A stretch of 64,000 nt of DNA from Chitinophaga ginsengisegetis (GTDB lineage Bacteria > Bacteroidota > Bacteroidia > Chitinophagales > Chitinophagaceae). Shown piece by piece: positions 24,455 to 33,977 of this stretch. The DNA lies in contig NZ_FUZZ01000006.1 in assembly GCF_900168065.1 (NCBI RefSeq), positions 1 through 64,000 of the forward strand, in the 5' to 3' direction. The notes under the pieces were generated by a model, which was not told the origin of the DNA, made no database searches, and worked only from the letters and a program-made list of their open reading frames with translations. The position numbers and the translations under genes were made by a program. The stretch's first letter is position 1; the number at the start of each line of letters is the position of its first letter.

Positions 24455-25939
24455 ATGAAACAACTGGTCCTGTTGGGGATGATCATATTGATTACTTCCT
24501 GCAACAAATTCCTGGAAGAGGAACCCTCAGGTTCTCTCAGCCTCACACATTACTACAAAACACGGGAGCAGGTGAGCGCCGCGGTAAACGGTACATACGA
24601 TGGTCTTGCTACTCCTTTCGTAGTAAACATCGGCGTAGCCGTAAGCCCTGTGTATTCACTGGAATATATCACCGGCTACAGCCGCCGGCCACGGCCATCA
24701 GGTTTTGAGGACGACCAGTTCCTGCGGTTAGACAGGCTCGATAATGCCAATTCAAAATTACAGGCATGGTGGAATGCTACTTATTACCCGGTGGAAAACT
24801 GCAACAGCGTTATTGAAAACGTGAGCGTAACATTGGTGGTAGACGAATTAACAAAGCAGCGTTATCTCGGTGAAGCGCATTTCCTGCGGGCATGGTATTA
24901 CTTCCAGGCAGTACGGCTTTTTGGTGATATCCCCCTGAAGCTGACCACTACGAAAGATATTAATGATGTGAAGATTCGCCGCTCGCCAAAAGAAGCCGTG
25001 TATGAACAGATTGTGAAAGACCTTACAGCAGCAGAAAACGCTGGCCTCTCCTGGACGGATCAGAGCGGGCATGTAAGCCTGGGCGCTGTAAAATCTTTGC
25101 TGGCGAAAGTATACATCACCATGGCAGGCTATCCTTTGCAGAAAGGAATGCCCTATTACCGGATGGCATATGATAAAGCGATGGAAGTGATCGACAGCCA
25201 CCAGTTTTCCCTGTTTGAGCAATACAGCGATCTGCGCAACCCCGCCGTGCAAAATACGAGGGAGCATATTTTTATGCTGCAACGTCATCCTACGGTGGCA
25301 GTGAGTAATATTCACTGGGCGTATCTTCCATATCCCGGTCAGCCGGTTTCTATTCAACCGGCCTATGGCGGGGCAATGGCGCCGGCCCCTGCATTCTATA
25401 ATTCATATGCAGCAGATGATGGACGCAAACAGGAAAAGGCTTTTTTCTACACAAAATATCCGCGTTATGGCAATCCGGCCGAAACCATCTTTTTCTCCGA
25501 ACCCTACATCTTCAAATTCTGGGATGAAGAAGCAGAGAAAACCGGCCGCTCAGGAGCTAACTTTCCGCTGATACGTTATGCAGATGTACTGCTTTTATGT
25601 GCAGAAGCAAAAAGCATGATCGACGGTGGTACTACTTCGGATGCCGCCGCTATCGACGCGTATTATTCGGTGCGCCACCGGGCCTTTCCCGCGGCGCCAA
25701 AACCAGCAACTTTAACAACAGATGATATCCTGAAGGAACGATATTGGGAACTGTGTTTTGAATTCCAGACCTGGTACGATATGCTGCGCACCCGCAAAGC
25801 CTTTGATGTGGCGCATGGCAGCATGATCAACCTGGTTGGATACAAAGCCCCCAATCACCTGCGGAGCTTCGAAGAAACTGATTTTCAATTTCCATTACCA
25901 TTAGCTGAAGTTCAGAAAAACCCGGACTTGGCCCTTTAA
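24455..25939 (+). CDS. SusD/RagB-family glycan-binding lipoprotein
   Basis: This 494-residue surface lipoprotein forms the lid of the SusC channel and binds the glycan. The lipobox is LITSC with Cys16. SusD signatures are the N-terminal FLEEEPSGS, the TPR-like EAHFLRAWYYFQAVRLFGDIPL and RYADVLLLCAEAKSM. Near the end it has KERYWELCFEFQTWYDMLR and PLPLAEVQKNP. It pairs with the STN-type SusC directly upstream and is followed after seven bases by the GH38-like gene. Confidence 0.95.
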   Translation: MKQLVLLGMIILITSCNKFLEEEPSGSLSLTHYYKTREQVSAAVNGTYDGLATPFVVNIGVAVSPVYSLEYITGYSRRPRPSGFEDDQFLRLDRLDNANSKLQAWWNATYYPVENCNSVIENVSVTLVVDELTKQRYLGEAHFLRAWYYFQAVRLFGDIPLKLTTTKDINDVKIRRSPKEAVYEQIVKDLTAAENAGLSWTDQSGHVSLGAVKSLLAKVYITMAGYPLQKGMPYYRMAYDKAMEVIDSHQFSLFEQYSDLRNPAVQNTREHIFMLQRHPTVAVSNIHWAYLPYPGQPVSIQPAYGGAMAPAPAFYNSYAADDGRKQEKAFFYTKYPRYGNPAETIFFSEPYIFKFWDEEAEKTGRSGANFPLIRYADVLLLCAEAKSMIDGGTTSDAAAIDAYYSVRHRAFPAAPKPATLTTDDILKERYWELCFEFQTWYDMLRTRKAFDVAHGSMINLVGYKAPNHLRSFEETDFQFPLPLAEVQKNPDLAL

Positions 25940-25946
25940 CAACAGC

Positions 25947-28373
25947 ATGAAACGAATGAATATTTGCCTGGCGGTTTTACTCACCGCTGCGGCACAGGAA
26001 TCTTTTGCCCAGCAGCCTCACTTTATCGATGGCTATCACGGCGGCGTTTACGGACATTATCCCGCAGGATACACCCGGTTTATCACCGGCCAGCTGCAGG
26101 CGAATCCATACTGGAAAATTAACCTGGAAATAGAACCCGAAACCTGGGATATGGTGAAGGTCCGCGAACCGCAGGCGTATGGTGTTTTCCAACAACTGTT
26201 TGCCGATCAATCCGGCAACGGCCGCATAGAATATGTGAACCCGGGATATGGCCAGAGTTATCTTTACACCGGCTCCGGCGAAAGCATGATCCGCCAGTTC
26301 AGCTACGGCATGCAAAAAGTAAGGGAACATTTCCCCGGCGCCGTATTCACCACCTATTCAAGTGAAGAACCCTGTTTTACCAGCGCATTGCCGCAGGTGC
26401 TCCGCTCGTTCGGATTTAAATACGCTTCCCTGAAAAATCCCAATACCTGCTGGGGCGGCTATACCCGCGCATTTGGCGGTGAACTGGTACAATGGGAAGG
26501 CCCCGATGGCAGCCGGTTGTTAACCGTACCCCGATATAGTTCAGAAGCCTTATTACCCAATTCTACCTGGCAAACTACTGCGTGGAATAACAGCAAAGAA
26601 TATTTAGCATCCGCCCGCGCAGCCGGCATTGCCAATCCCATTGGTATGTGCCTGCAGGATGCCGGCTGGCACAACGGCCCCTGGCTGAAACGTAATGCAC
26701 AGTATGAAACGTGGCGGAATTATATCGGCAACGTGGCAAACAAAACAAATGTGCCATCGTGGAGGGTGAGCCAGGAAGATATCCAGGTAAGCCTGGTGTG
26801 GGGCGCTCAGGTATTGCAACGCATTGCGCAGCAGGTTAGAGCCGCGGAAAATAAATTGATAGCCGCCGAGAAATATGCCGCTATCACCGCTTTATATGAT
26901 CATGTTCCGTGGCCGCAGCAAAAACTGGATACCGCCTGGAAATCGCTGCTGCTGGCCCAGCACCACGACTGCTGGATTGTGCCTTACAATGATACCTGGA
27001 TCGATAAAGTGCAGCATTGGACAGATAACACCATCGCCGTAAGCGACAGCATCTTACAAAAAAATAATAGCGCCACTTATATACGCGTATTGAACACCAC
27101 GGCACTTCCCCGTGAGGAGTGGATTGATTTGCAGGGTAATTGGAAAGTAATAGATAGTAAAGGAAGACAGGTGCCTACAGTGCCGGGAGCCGTTAAAGTT
27201 TCGGTGCCACCAATGGGATTCAGTGTTTACAGGTTGCAGCCGGTAACAGGCGGGGAAAATTACATCACGCCGGAAACCCTGGAAACAGACTTATACCGCA
27301 TAACGATAGATCCCGCCAGGGGTGGCGTTATCAGCAGTTTGATTGTGAAAGCCACCGGCAAAGAAATGGTGGACACAAAAAACAACCGCGGCTTCAATGA
27401 ACTCCGGGGATACTTTTACCAGGAAGGCGCCTGGCGCTCCAGTATGGACACTGCAGCGAGGATCCGCATCACGGAAAATAGCAAAGCCCGCGTGTCGGTG
27501 GAAATCAACGGCTTTATTGCCGGTCATCCATTTACGCAACAGGTTACACTCACCAATGGCCAGCGTAGAATAGATCTGAAAGTGAAAATAAACTGGAAAG
27601 GGAACCCCGGTATCGGCGCATATTCACAGGCAGATAATTATAGCACGGAAGCATATCGCAAAGCATTTTATAACGATAGCTGCAAACTGCAGGTACTGTT
27701 CCCGCTTTCTCTCTCTCCGCAAAAACTCAGTAAAGACGCACCATTTGATGTAACAGACAGCCGCCTGGAGAATACTTTCTTCAGCAGCTGGGACAGCATC
27801 AAAAATAATGTGATCCTTCACTGGGCGGATGTAACCGACGGCAATACCGGGCTGGCCCTGTTTACCGATCATACTACCAGCTACGTGCATGGGAAAGATT
27901 ATCCATTGGGCCTTACGCTGCAATATGCAGGCCGTGCGCTCTGGGGGCGTAATTACGATATTACCGGACCTACGGAAGTGAATTATGCCATCGTACCGCA
28001 TAATGGTAACTGGGAATCAGGAAGCATCAGCAACGAAGAAACGCGCTGGTGCGAACCGTTGCAGGTACTGTCTGCCACCGGAGGAAAAGATTTTTCATTG
28101 CTCGCCTTGCAGGACAATCATTGGCAGGTATCCACCCTGCTCATGGATGGAAAAGATTTGCTTATCAGGTTGTATAACGCCGGTGGAAACAGCGGGCAAC
28201 AGCAACTGTCTTTCAACGGTAAAGCCACGCAGGCTGTGATAGAACAACTGGATGGCCAGGCTGTGGAAACCCTGCAACGCCGGCTGGTGGCCGGTAAAAC
28301 AATCATCCGCCTGGCAATACCCCGTTTCGGTATCCGCACCATCCGGCTAAAAAATGTAATTGTAAATAATTAA
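25947..28373 (+). CDS. GH38-like alpha-mannosidase family protein with altered active site
   Basis: This 808-residue secreted protein (signal to about residue 22) has a GH38 layout. Residues 25-320 look like the catalytic domain, seen from GRIEYVNPGYGQ and SGESMIRQFSYG. The three-helix domain follows with QHHD (339-341), then a C-terminal sandwich (LETDLYRITIDPARGGVISS). By eye, the zinc motif H-x-D is HGG (His31, Gly33), and the nucleophile/zinc ligand Asp of W-x-x-D-x-F-G-H-S is Glu140 in YSSEEPCFTSALPQVL. Two of four zinc ligands thus differ from classical GH38. It may be a subgroup with another metal, another mechanism or none. Its place between SusD and GH92 supports an alpha-mannoside role. 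Confidence 0.75.
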   Translation: MKRMNICLAVLLTAAAQESFAQQPHFIDGYHGGVYGHYPAGYTRFITGQLQANPYWKINLEIEPETWDMVKVREPQAYGVFQQLFADQSGNGRIEYVNPGYGQSYLYTGSGESMIRQFSYGMQKVREHFPGAVFTTYSSEEPCFTSALPQVLRSFGFKYASLKNPNTCWGGYTRAFGGELVQWEGPDGSRLLTVPRYSSEALLPNSTWQTTAWNNSKEYLASARAAGIANPIGMCLQDAGWHNGPWLKRNAQYETWRNYIGNVANKTNVPSWRVSQEDIQVSLVWGAQVLQRIAQQVRAAENKLIAAEKYAAITALYDHVPWPQQKLDTAWKSLLLAQHHDCWIVPYNDTWIDKVQHWTDNTIAVSDSILQKNNSATYIRVLNTTALPREEWIDLQGNWKVIDSKGRQVPTVPGAVKVSVPPMGFSVYRLQPVTGGENYITPETLETDLYRITIDPARGGVISSLIVKATGKEMVDTKNNRGFNELRGYFYQEGAWRSSMDTAARIRITENSKARVSVEINGFIAGHPFTQQVTLTNGQRRIDLKVKINWKGNPGIGAYSQADNYSTEAYRKAFYNDSCKLQVLFPLSLSPQKLSKDAPFDVTDSRLENTFFSSWDSIKNNVILHWADVTDGNTGLALFTDHTTSYVHGKDYPLGLTLQYAGRALWGRNYDITGPTEVNYAIVPHNGNWESGSISNEETRWCEPLQVLSATGGKDFSLLALQDNHWQVSTLLMDGKDLLIRLYNAGGNSGQQQLSFNGKATQAVIEQLDGQAVETLQRRLVAGKTIIRLAIPRFGIRTIRLKNVIVNN

Positions 28374-28381
28374 ACCACTAT

Positions 28382-29758
28382 ATGAAAAAGTTCGTGTATT
28401 CTATCGGGTTATGCCTTGCCACCTTGTTCGCGCAGGCACAGGTAAAGCCCTTTCAGCAAAATGATCGCGTGATTTTTGTAGGCAACAGCATCACCGAAGC
28501 AGGCGCCTATGTCTCGTATATTTATCTCTACTACATGACCCATTTCCCCGGAAAAAAACTGGTGATCCTCAATGGTGGAATTGGCGGCGACAAAGCCTCG
28601 GATATATACCGTCGCCTGGATTACGATATCCTGGCGAAAAAGCCAACGGTACTGGTGCTTACTTTTGGCATGAACGATACCGGCTATTACGAGTTTAACA
28701 ACAGCGATGCCGCTAAAACCGCCGCTGAGCGCATAGCCGCTTCCCGCCGCAGTTACGGGCAAATAGAGCAACGGCTCCTCAAATTACCGGCGATACAAAA
28801 AATAATGATGTCGTCGCCGCCATACGATGAAACCGCGAAGATCCCGGGAAATTATTTCCCTGGAAAACAGCAGGCGATGCTGGAAATAATAAAGTTCCAG
28901 GAAGAGGCCGCACAGAAAAACAACTGGCCTTTCACTGACCTGTTCCGGCCCATGAAAGCACTGAATGAACAACTACAGCAAAAGGATTCTACTTTCACCA
29001 TGATTGGCCCGGACAGAATCCATCCCGGCAACGCAGGACACCTGGTAATGGCATCCCTCTTCCTGAAAAGCCAGGGACTGAACGGCAAACCGGTTGCGGA
29101 GGTAAGCATCAACGCAGGCGCCGGTAAATTGCAGCAGGCAGTGAATTGCAGTATCAGTCAGCTCACGGCTTCTAACAACAAAGTAAGTTTCGGTTACCTG
29201 GCCGCATCATTACCTTTCCCTATAGATACGGTGGCCCGCGTTTGGGGCAATACGCAGAAACAATCTGACGCACTGAACTGGATTCCTTTTACGGAAGATT
29301 TTAACCGGGAAATGTTACAGGTAGCAGGACTATCCTCCGGAGATTATACACTGCTGATAGATGGTCATGCTATGGGGAAATGGTCCGCGGCTGCATTTGC
29401 AGAAGGTATTAACCTCGCCACATTAACCGAAACGCCGCAGTACAAACAGGCATTTTCCATCATGCAGCTCAACCTCCGCCGGGCAGAGCTGGAGAGCCGT
29501 TTACGCCGTTACTACTGGATACAGGGCAACTTTTTTGATAAAAAGAATTTATTATTGCATGATGACGCAGCTGCACTGGATAGTGTACGCACCTATGCAA
29601 AAACAGATGGTATGCTGCGTTACCACGAAGAAAATTATGAAACAGCCATGTACAAAGAACTGCGTACCGCCTGGCTGCAGGAGATCGATACCATCGTTAA
29701 ACTGATCTACACTATCAACAAACCGGTGATTCATAAAATAGAGATCGTTAAAATTTAA
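28382..29758 (+). CDS. SGNH/GDSL-type esterase, secreted
   Basis: This 458-residue enzyme has a signal peptide (cleavage near AQAQ, residue 20). Its SGNH hydrolase core carries nucleophile Ser36 in FVGNSIT, block II NGGIGGDKASD, Asn98 in TFGMNDT, and Asp211/His214 in DRIHPGNAGH, so all four blocks are present. The C-terminal 220 residues form an extra region that I do not recognise. Secreted SGNH proteins in glycan loci usually remove acetyl or other acyl groups from sugars, which would expose a decorated mannan to the mannosidases. It is spaced eight bases after the GH38-like gene and two before GH92. Confidence 0.88.
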   Translation: MKKFVYSIGLCLATLFAQAQVKPFQQNDRVIFVGNSITEAGAYVSYIYLYYMTHFPGKKLVILNGGIGGDKASDIYRRLDYDILAKKPTVLVLTFGMNDTGYYEFNNSDAAKTAAERIAASRRSYGQIEQRLLKLPAIQKIMMSSPPYDETAKIPGNYFPGKQQAMLEIIKFQEEAAQKNNWPFTDLFRPMKALNEQLQQKDSTFTMIGPDRIHPGNAGHLVMASLFLKSQGLNGKPVAEVSINAGAGKLQQAVNCSISQLTASNNKVSFGYLAASLPFPIDTVARVWGNTQKQSDALNWIPFTEDFNREMLQVAGLSSGDYTLLIDGHAMGKWSAAAFAEGINLATLTETPQYKQAFSIMQLNLRRAELESRLRRYYWIQGNFFDKKNLLLHDDAAALDSVRTYAKTDGMLRYHEENYETAMYKELRTAWLQEIDTIVKLIYTINKPVIHKIEIVKI

Positions 29759-29760
29759 AG

Positions 29761-32073
29761 ATGAAAACCACTGCTTCCATATTCGTTTCGGCACTCTTCT
29801 TTGTTGCAACTACCGGCAAGGCGCAAGGTCCCGCCGCTTATGTAAATCCTTTTATAGGCGCCAGCACCAGTGAAGATGCGGCCGGCAGCTATCACGGTCT
29901 TGGTAAAACATTTCCCGGCGCCGCCACGCCTTTCGGCATGGTGCAGCTGAGTCCCAATACCATTACCGGCGGCGACAACGGCTCCGGGTACAGTTATGAA
30001 CATACCACTATCGAAGGCTTTGCTTTTACGCAAATGAGCGGCATCGGCTGGTATGGTGATCTTGGTAATTTCCTGGTAATGCCTGCCACCGGCCCGCTGC
30101 AAACCGCTGCGGGTAGCCGGCAACATCCGGAGGAAGGGTATCGTTCTACCTACTCAAAAAAAGAAGAGAAGGCTACCGCAGGTTATTACACTGTTAAGCT
30201 CACTGAAAATAATATCACCGCAGAAATGACCGCTGCTCCACACAGCGGCATCATGCGCTTTACATTTCCCGCCAATCAGCAATCACGTATACAAATCGAT
30301 CTGGCCCGCAGGGTAGGAGGTACTTCCACCTGGCAGGAGGTAAAAGTGATCAACGACAGCACCATTGCCGGGTACATGCAGTGTACGCCGGAAGGCGGCG
30401 GTTGGGGAAACGGCGATGGGAAAGGCAATTACACCGTATACTTCTATGCGCAGTTCAGCAAGCCGCTTTCTAAATATGGCGTGTGGAGTGCAGACATCCC
30501 CGACGGTTGGTCACGGAAACGCGAAGATGTTGAAAGCGCCCGCTATCAGCAACAGATCGCAAAGGCAACGGTAATACCCGGCGTTAAAGAAAAAGCAGGT
30601 AAGCATCTTGGCTTCTACACGGAATTTGCTACCAACGCACAGGAAGCGGTACTGATGAAAGCTGGCATCTCTTTCGTGAGCATCGACGGCGCAAAAAATA
30701 ACCTGGAATCAGAGATCAGGAACTGGAACTTTGATGCCATCAGGCAACAGTCATTCGACGCATGGAACAAAGCCCTCGGCAAAATAACCGTAGCAGGAGG
30801 CACAGAAGAGGAGAAGAAAATATTCTATACGGCACTGTATCATACCATGATAGATCCCCGCAATTTTTCTGATGCGGATGGAAAATATATAGGGGGAGAT
30901 GGAAAAGTTCATGCCGTGAAAAACTTCACCAAACGCACCATCTTCAGCGGCTGGGACGTATTCCGCAGCCAGATGCCCCTGCAAAGCATCATCAATCCCC
31001 GCGTGGTAAACGATATGGTAAATTCGCTGGTAACGCTGGCAGATGAAAGCGGTAACCATTACCTGGAACGCTGGGAATTCCTGAACGCATACAGCGGTTG
31101 TATGATCGGCAACCCCGCAGTGTCGGTGATGGCCGACGCGTGGGCAAAAGGGATCCGTAATTTTGATATTAACAAAGGATACGCCTTCGCCAAAAATTCT
31201 GTAGAGAAATTCGGCAATGGCAGCAAAGGATATTCCACCGGCGGGTTAAGCGTATCGCTGACTTTGGAATACGCCTATTTCGACTGGTGCCTCGGCAAAC
31301 TGGCCGGCGCACTGGGCAAAAAGGAGGACGCAAAAAAATACCTGGCCCGTGGCGCCAATTATAAAAATGTATTTGATACGGGCAAAGCGTGGTTCCGTCC
31401 CCGCAACGACGACGGCACCTGGCAACCCTGGCCGGAGCAGGGCCGCATGCAGCAGGGATACGGCACTATTGAAAGTAGTCCTTACCAGCAGGGTTGGTTT
31501 GTGCCGCACGATGTACCAGGCATGGTGGCGCTCATGGGCGGAAAGGAAAAGGTATTGGCAGATCTGACTACATTCTTCGACAAAGTACCGCAAAACATGA
31601 TGTGGAACGATTATTACAACCACGCCAACGAACCGGTACATCATGTACCGTTTTTATTTAACCGCCTGGGCGCCCCCTGGCTTACCCAGCAATGGACCCG
31701 TGAAATCTGCGCCCGTGCCTATCATAATTCTGTAGAAGGATTGGTAGGGAATGAAGATGTAGGACAGATGTCGGCCTGGTATGTACTGGCCGCCAGCGGA
31801 CTGCATCCTGTATGTCCCGGAAGTACGCGGTACGAGATCACCAGCCCGGTGTTTGATAACATTACCATCGCCCTCGATCCTGCCTACGCCAAAGGCAAAA
31901 CGTTTACCATCAGCGCCCGTAATAACACGCCTGCCAACCGCTATATTCAGCGTGCCTGGTTAAACGGGAAACCATACCAACACTGTTATATCAACCATGC
32001 CGATATCACCGCCGGCGGTACACTGGTGCTGGAAATGGGTAACCAACCGGCACAAAACTGGGGAATTAAATAA
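29761..32073 (+). CDS. GH92 alpha-mannosidase, secreted (second copy)
   Basis: This 770-residue protein is a second GH92 exo-alpha-mannosidase, clearly different in sequence from the one at 17049. It has a signal peptide (to about residue 22). The N-terminal domain begins AAYVNPFIGASTSEDAAGSY, the (alpha/alpha)6 part has GCMIGNPAVSVMADAWAKG, and the catalytic block GNEDVGQMSAWYV holds Glu665 and Asp666. The N-terminal GTSTEDA-like block suggests a specificity other than the first copy. It is the last gene of block 1, with 165 bases before the next susD. Confidence 0.93.
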   Translation: MKTTASIFVSALFFVATTGKAQGPAAYVNPFIGASTSEDAAGSYHGLGKTFPGAATPFGMVQLSPNTITGGDNGSGYSYEHTTIEGFAFTQMSGIGWYGDLGNFLVMPATGPLQTAAGSRQHPEEGYRSTYSKKEEKATAGYYTVKLTENNITAEMTAAPHSGIMRFTFPANQQSRIQIDLARRVGGTSTWQEVKVINDSTIAGYMQCTPEGGGWGNGDGKGNYTVYFYAQFSKPLSKYGVWSADIPDGWSRKREDVESARYQQQIAKATVIPGVKEKAGKHLGFYTEFATNAQEAVLMKAGISFVSIDGAKNNLESEIRNWNFDAIRQQSFDAWNKALGKITVAGGTEEEKKIFYTALYHTMIDPRNFSDADGKYIGGDGKVHAVKNFTKRTIFSGWDVFRSQMPLQSIINPRVVNDMVNSLVTLADESGNHYLERWEFLNAYSGCMIGNPAVSVMADAWAKGIRNFDINKGYAFAKNSVEKFGNGSKGYSTGGLSVSLTLEYAYFDWCLGKLAGALGKKEDAKKYLARGANYKNVFDTGKAWFRPRNDDGTWQPWPEQGRMQQGYGTIESSPYQQGWFVPHDVPGMVALMGGKEKVLADLTTFFDKVPQNMMWNDYYNHANEPVHHVPFLFNRLGAPWLTQQWTREICARAYHNSVEGLVGNEDVGQMSAWYVLAASGLHPVCPGSTRYEITSPVFDNITIALDPAYAKGKTFTISARNNTPANRYIQRAWLNGKPYQHCYINHADITAGGTLVLEMGNQPAQNWGIK

Positions 32074-32087
32074 AATTTAACGGAAGA

Positions 32088-32114
32088 ATGGCGGTACTGT
32101 CTTTTTAAGGTGTC
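32088..32114 (+). promoter_or_regulatory. 27-bp motif upstream of block 2, shared with the fecR upstream region
   Basis: It has the same layout and spacing as at 20049-20075: ATGGCGGTA, five variable bases, TTTTT, two bases (the second A), GGTGTC. Here it lies in the 165-bp gap between the second GH92 and the next susD, with 145 bases between it and the chosen susD start. It suggests that block 2 has its own promoter under the same control as fecR-susC. Confidence 0.5.
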
Positions 32115-32259
32115 ATACCATAGGGACAAACAGTAACCAATCAAAAAAAGATCCCGCAGCACAAGCCACTGTAGAAGACTGCTTTTACAGACAGGCGATG
32201 TCATGCCACGTATGTAAATTTTTATCACCAAAAGCTGGATGCTAACACGTATTAACGTT

Positions 32260-33969
32260 ATGAAAATGAAATTCGCGTTCACTGCTCCTGTATGCCTGTG
32301 CATAGGAATTTTTACCCTTGCTTCCTGCGGTAAAAAAAACTTCCTGGATCAGACGGAAACGACTAACCTGAACGAGCAAACGGTATTTGCCGACAGCGCC
32401 CGCACCGTCGCTTTCCTCACCAACATTTACGTAGACATTGGCTTTGCAGAAAGCGCCACCCGCTTCGGCAACGGCGGCCTCGACGCCTCCTGCGATGAGG
32501 CGGAACCACAGAAATCCGCCACCGTCACCACCTCCATACAATTTGCTACCGGTACCGTCAATCCTTCCATCATCAGCGCCGATGCCTGGAACCTGCCCTA
32601 TACCAATATCCGCAGGGTGAACCAGTTGCTGAAACACCTGCCCGGCTCACCCATCCCGTCGTTTATCCGCAACGTGATGGCCGCGGAAGCACGCTTCCTG
32701 CGAGCATGGTATTATGCCGATCTGCTGAAACACTACGGAGGCGTTCCGCTACTCGGCGATTCTGTATATAAGGTAGAAGACAAGATCCCCGCAGTGCGCA
32801 ATTCCTATAAGGAGTGTGTGGACTACATCATATCGGAATGCGATGCCGCAGCCGCCGTATTACCGCTGGTGCGGATCCGCGAAGACTATGGCCGCGCCAG
32901 CGGAGGAGCAGCCCTGGCGCTGAAAGCCAGGGTGCTGCTATACGCTGCCAGTCCACTCTTTAATGGTGGCGGCATCAACCCGCAGGATGCCCCTACCGGG
33001 TACCCCGACAATGTTCCGGAACGCTGGAAACTGGCTGCCGATGCTGCTGCTGCCGTAATGAATACCGCCGCTTATTCTTTGAATGAAGACAATACTACCG
33101 CACCCGGTTATGGCTTTTACAAATTATTTACCCTGCGGGTGAACCCGGAATATATCTTCGCCAGGATGCAGGGCGGCAACCGTGAACTCGAAAGCGCCTG
33201 GCAACCACCATCGCGGAACGGCGCCCAGGGAGGCTTTCCTTACCAGGGCTTTGTAGACGCCTTCGGCATGGCAAACGGCAAATCTATTACGGACCCCTCA
33301 TCAGGCTACAATGCAGCCGATCCATACAGCCACCGCGATCCGCGGCTGGCCTATTCAGTGATCCGTGATCAAACGCTGCTGATCCAGAACACCGGCCTGA
33401 AAGAACCTGTCAATATTTATCTCGGCCCCGATGGCAAAGGTATCAGTCAGGATGCAGTCCACGCCGGAACCCCCACCGGTTATTACACTAATAAAATGCT
33501 CGATGAAAATATTGCGGCCAACTTTATCCACGGCTCGCAACGCTGCTTTCCGCTGATGCGCTATGCAGAAGTCCTGCTAAACTTTGCAGAAGCGCAGAAC
33601 GAATACGCCGGCCCGGTGCAGGAAGTATACAATGCGGTGGAGCTGGTGCGTAAACGCGCAGGGCTGTCGCCGTATGAATTGCCCGCAGCGCTTACAAAAG
33701 AACAGATGAGAGAGGCCATCCGTGCGGAAAGGAGAGTGGAGCTGGCTTTTGAAGGCCACCGCTTCTGGGATGTAAGAAGATGGAAGATAGCAGCGCAAAC
33801 GGAGAATAAACAGATGACCGGCATGGAAGTAAAACGCAATGGCGCTAACGTTACCTATACCATCTTCCCCGTACGCAAACACAATTTCCGCGAGGCCATG
33901 TACCTGTGGGCCATCCCCCAGGGAGAAACCGCGAAATCGCCTGAGTTAAAACAAAATCCATCCTGGTAA
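32260..33969 (+). CDS. SusD/RagB-family lipoprotein, first gene of block 2
   Basis: From ATG 32260 this protein has 569 residues; an ATG at 32239 would add seven residues before the signal peptide. The lipobox is TLASC (Cys23). SusD features are AEARFLRAWYYADLLKHYGGVP, the ALKARVLLYAASPLFNG helix pair, RYAEVLLNFAEAQNEYAG and RRVELAFEGHRFWDVRRWK. It resembles the SusD at 38505 more than the one at 24455, so the two in this block look like paralogues. Unusually its gene precedes, rather than follows, a susC, with two small lipoprotein genes in between. Confidence 0.93.
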   Translation: MKMKFAFTAPVCLCIGIFTLASCGKKNFLDQTETTNLNEQTVFADSARTVAFLTNIYVDIGFAESATRFGNGGLDASCDEAEPQKSATVTTSIQFATGTVNPSIISADAWNLPYTNIRRVNQLLKHLPGSPIPSFIRNVMAAEARFLRAWYYADLLKHYGGVPLLGDSVYKVEDKIPAVRNSYKECVDYIISECDAAAAVLPLVRIREDYGRASGGAALALKARVLLYAASPLFNGGGINPQDAPTGYPDNVPERWKLAADAAAAVMNTAAYSLNEDNTTAPGYGFYKLFTLRVNPEYIFARMQGGNRELESAWQPPSRNGAQGGFPYQGFVDAFGMANGKSITDPSSGYNAADPYSHRDPRLAYSVIRDQTLLIQNTGLKEPVNIYLGPDGKGISQDAVHAGTPTGYYTNKMLDENIAANFIHGSQRCFPLMRYAEVLLNFAEAQNEYAGPVQEVYNAVELVRKRAGLSPYELPAALTKEQMREAIRAERRVELAFEGHRFWDVRRWKIAAQTENKQMTGMEVKRNGANVTYTIFPVRKHNFREAMYLWAIPQGETAKSPELKQNPSW

Positions 33970-33977
33970 AAAGCAAC

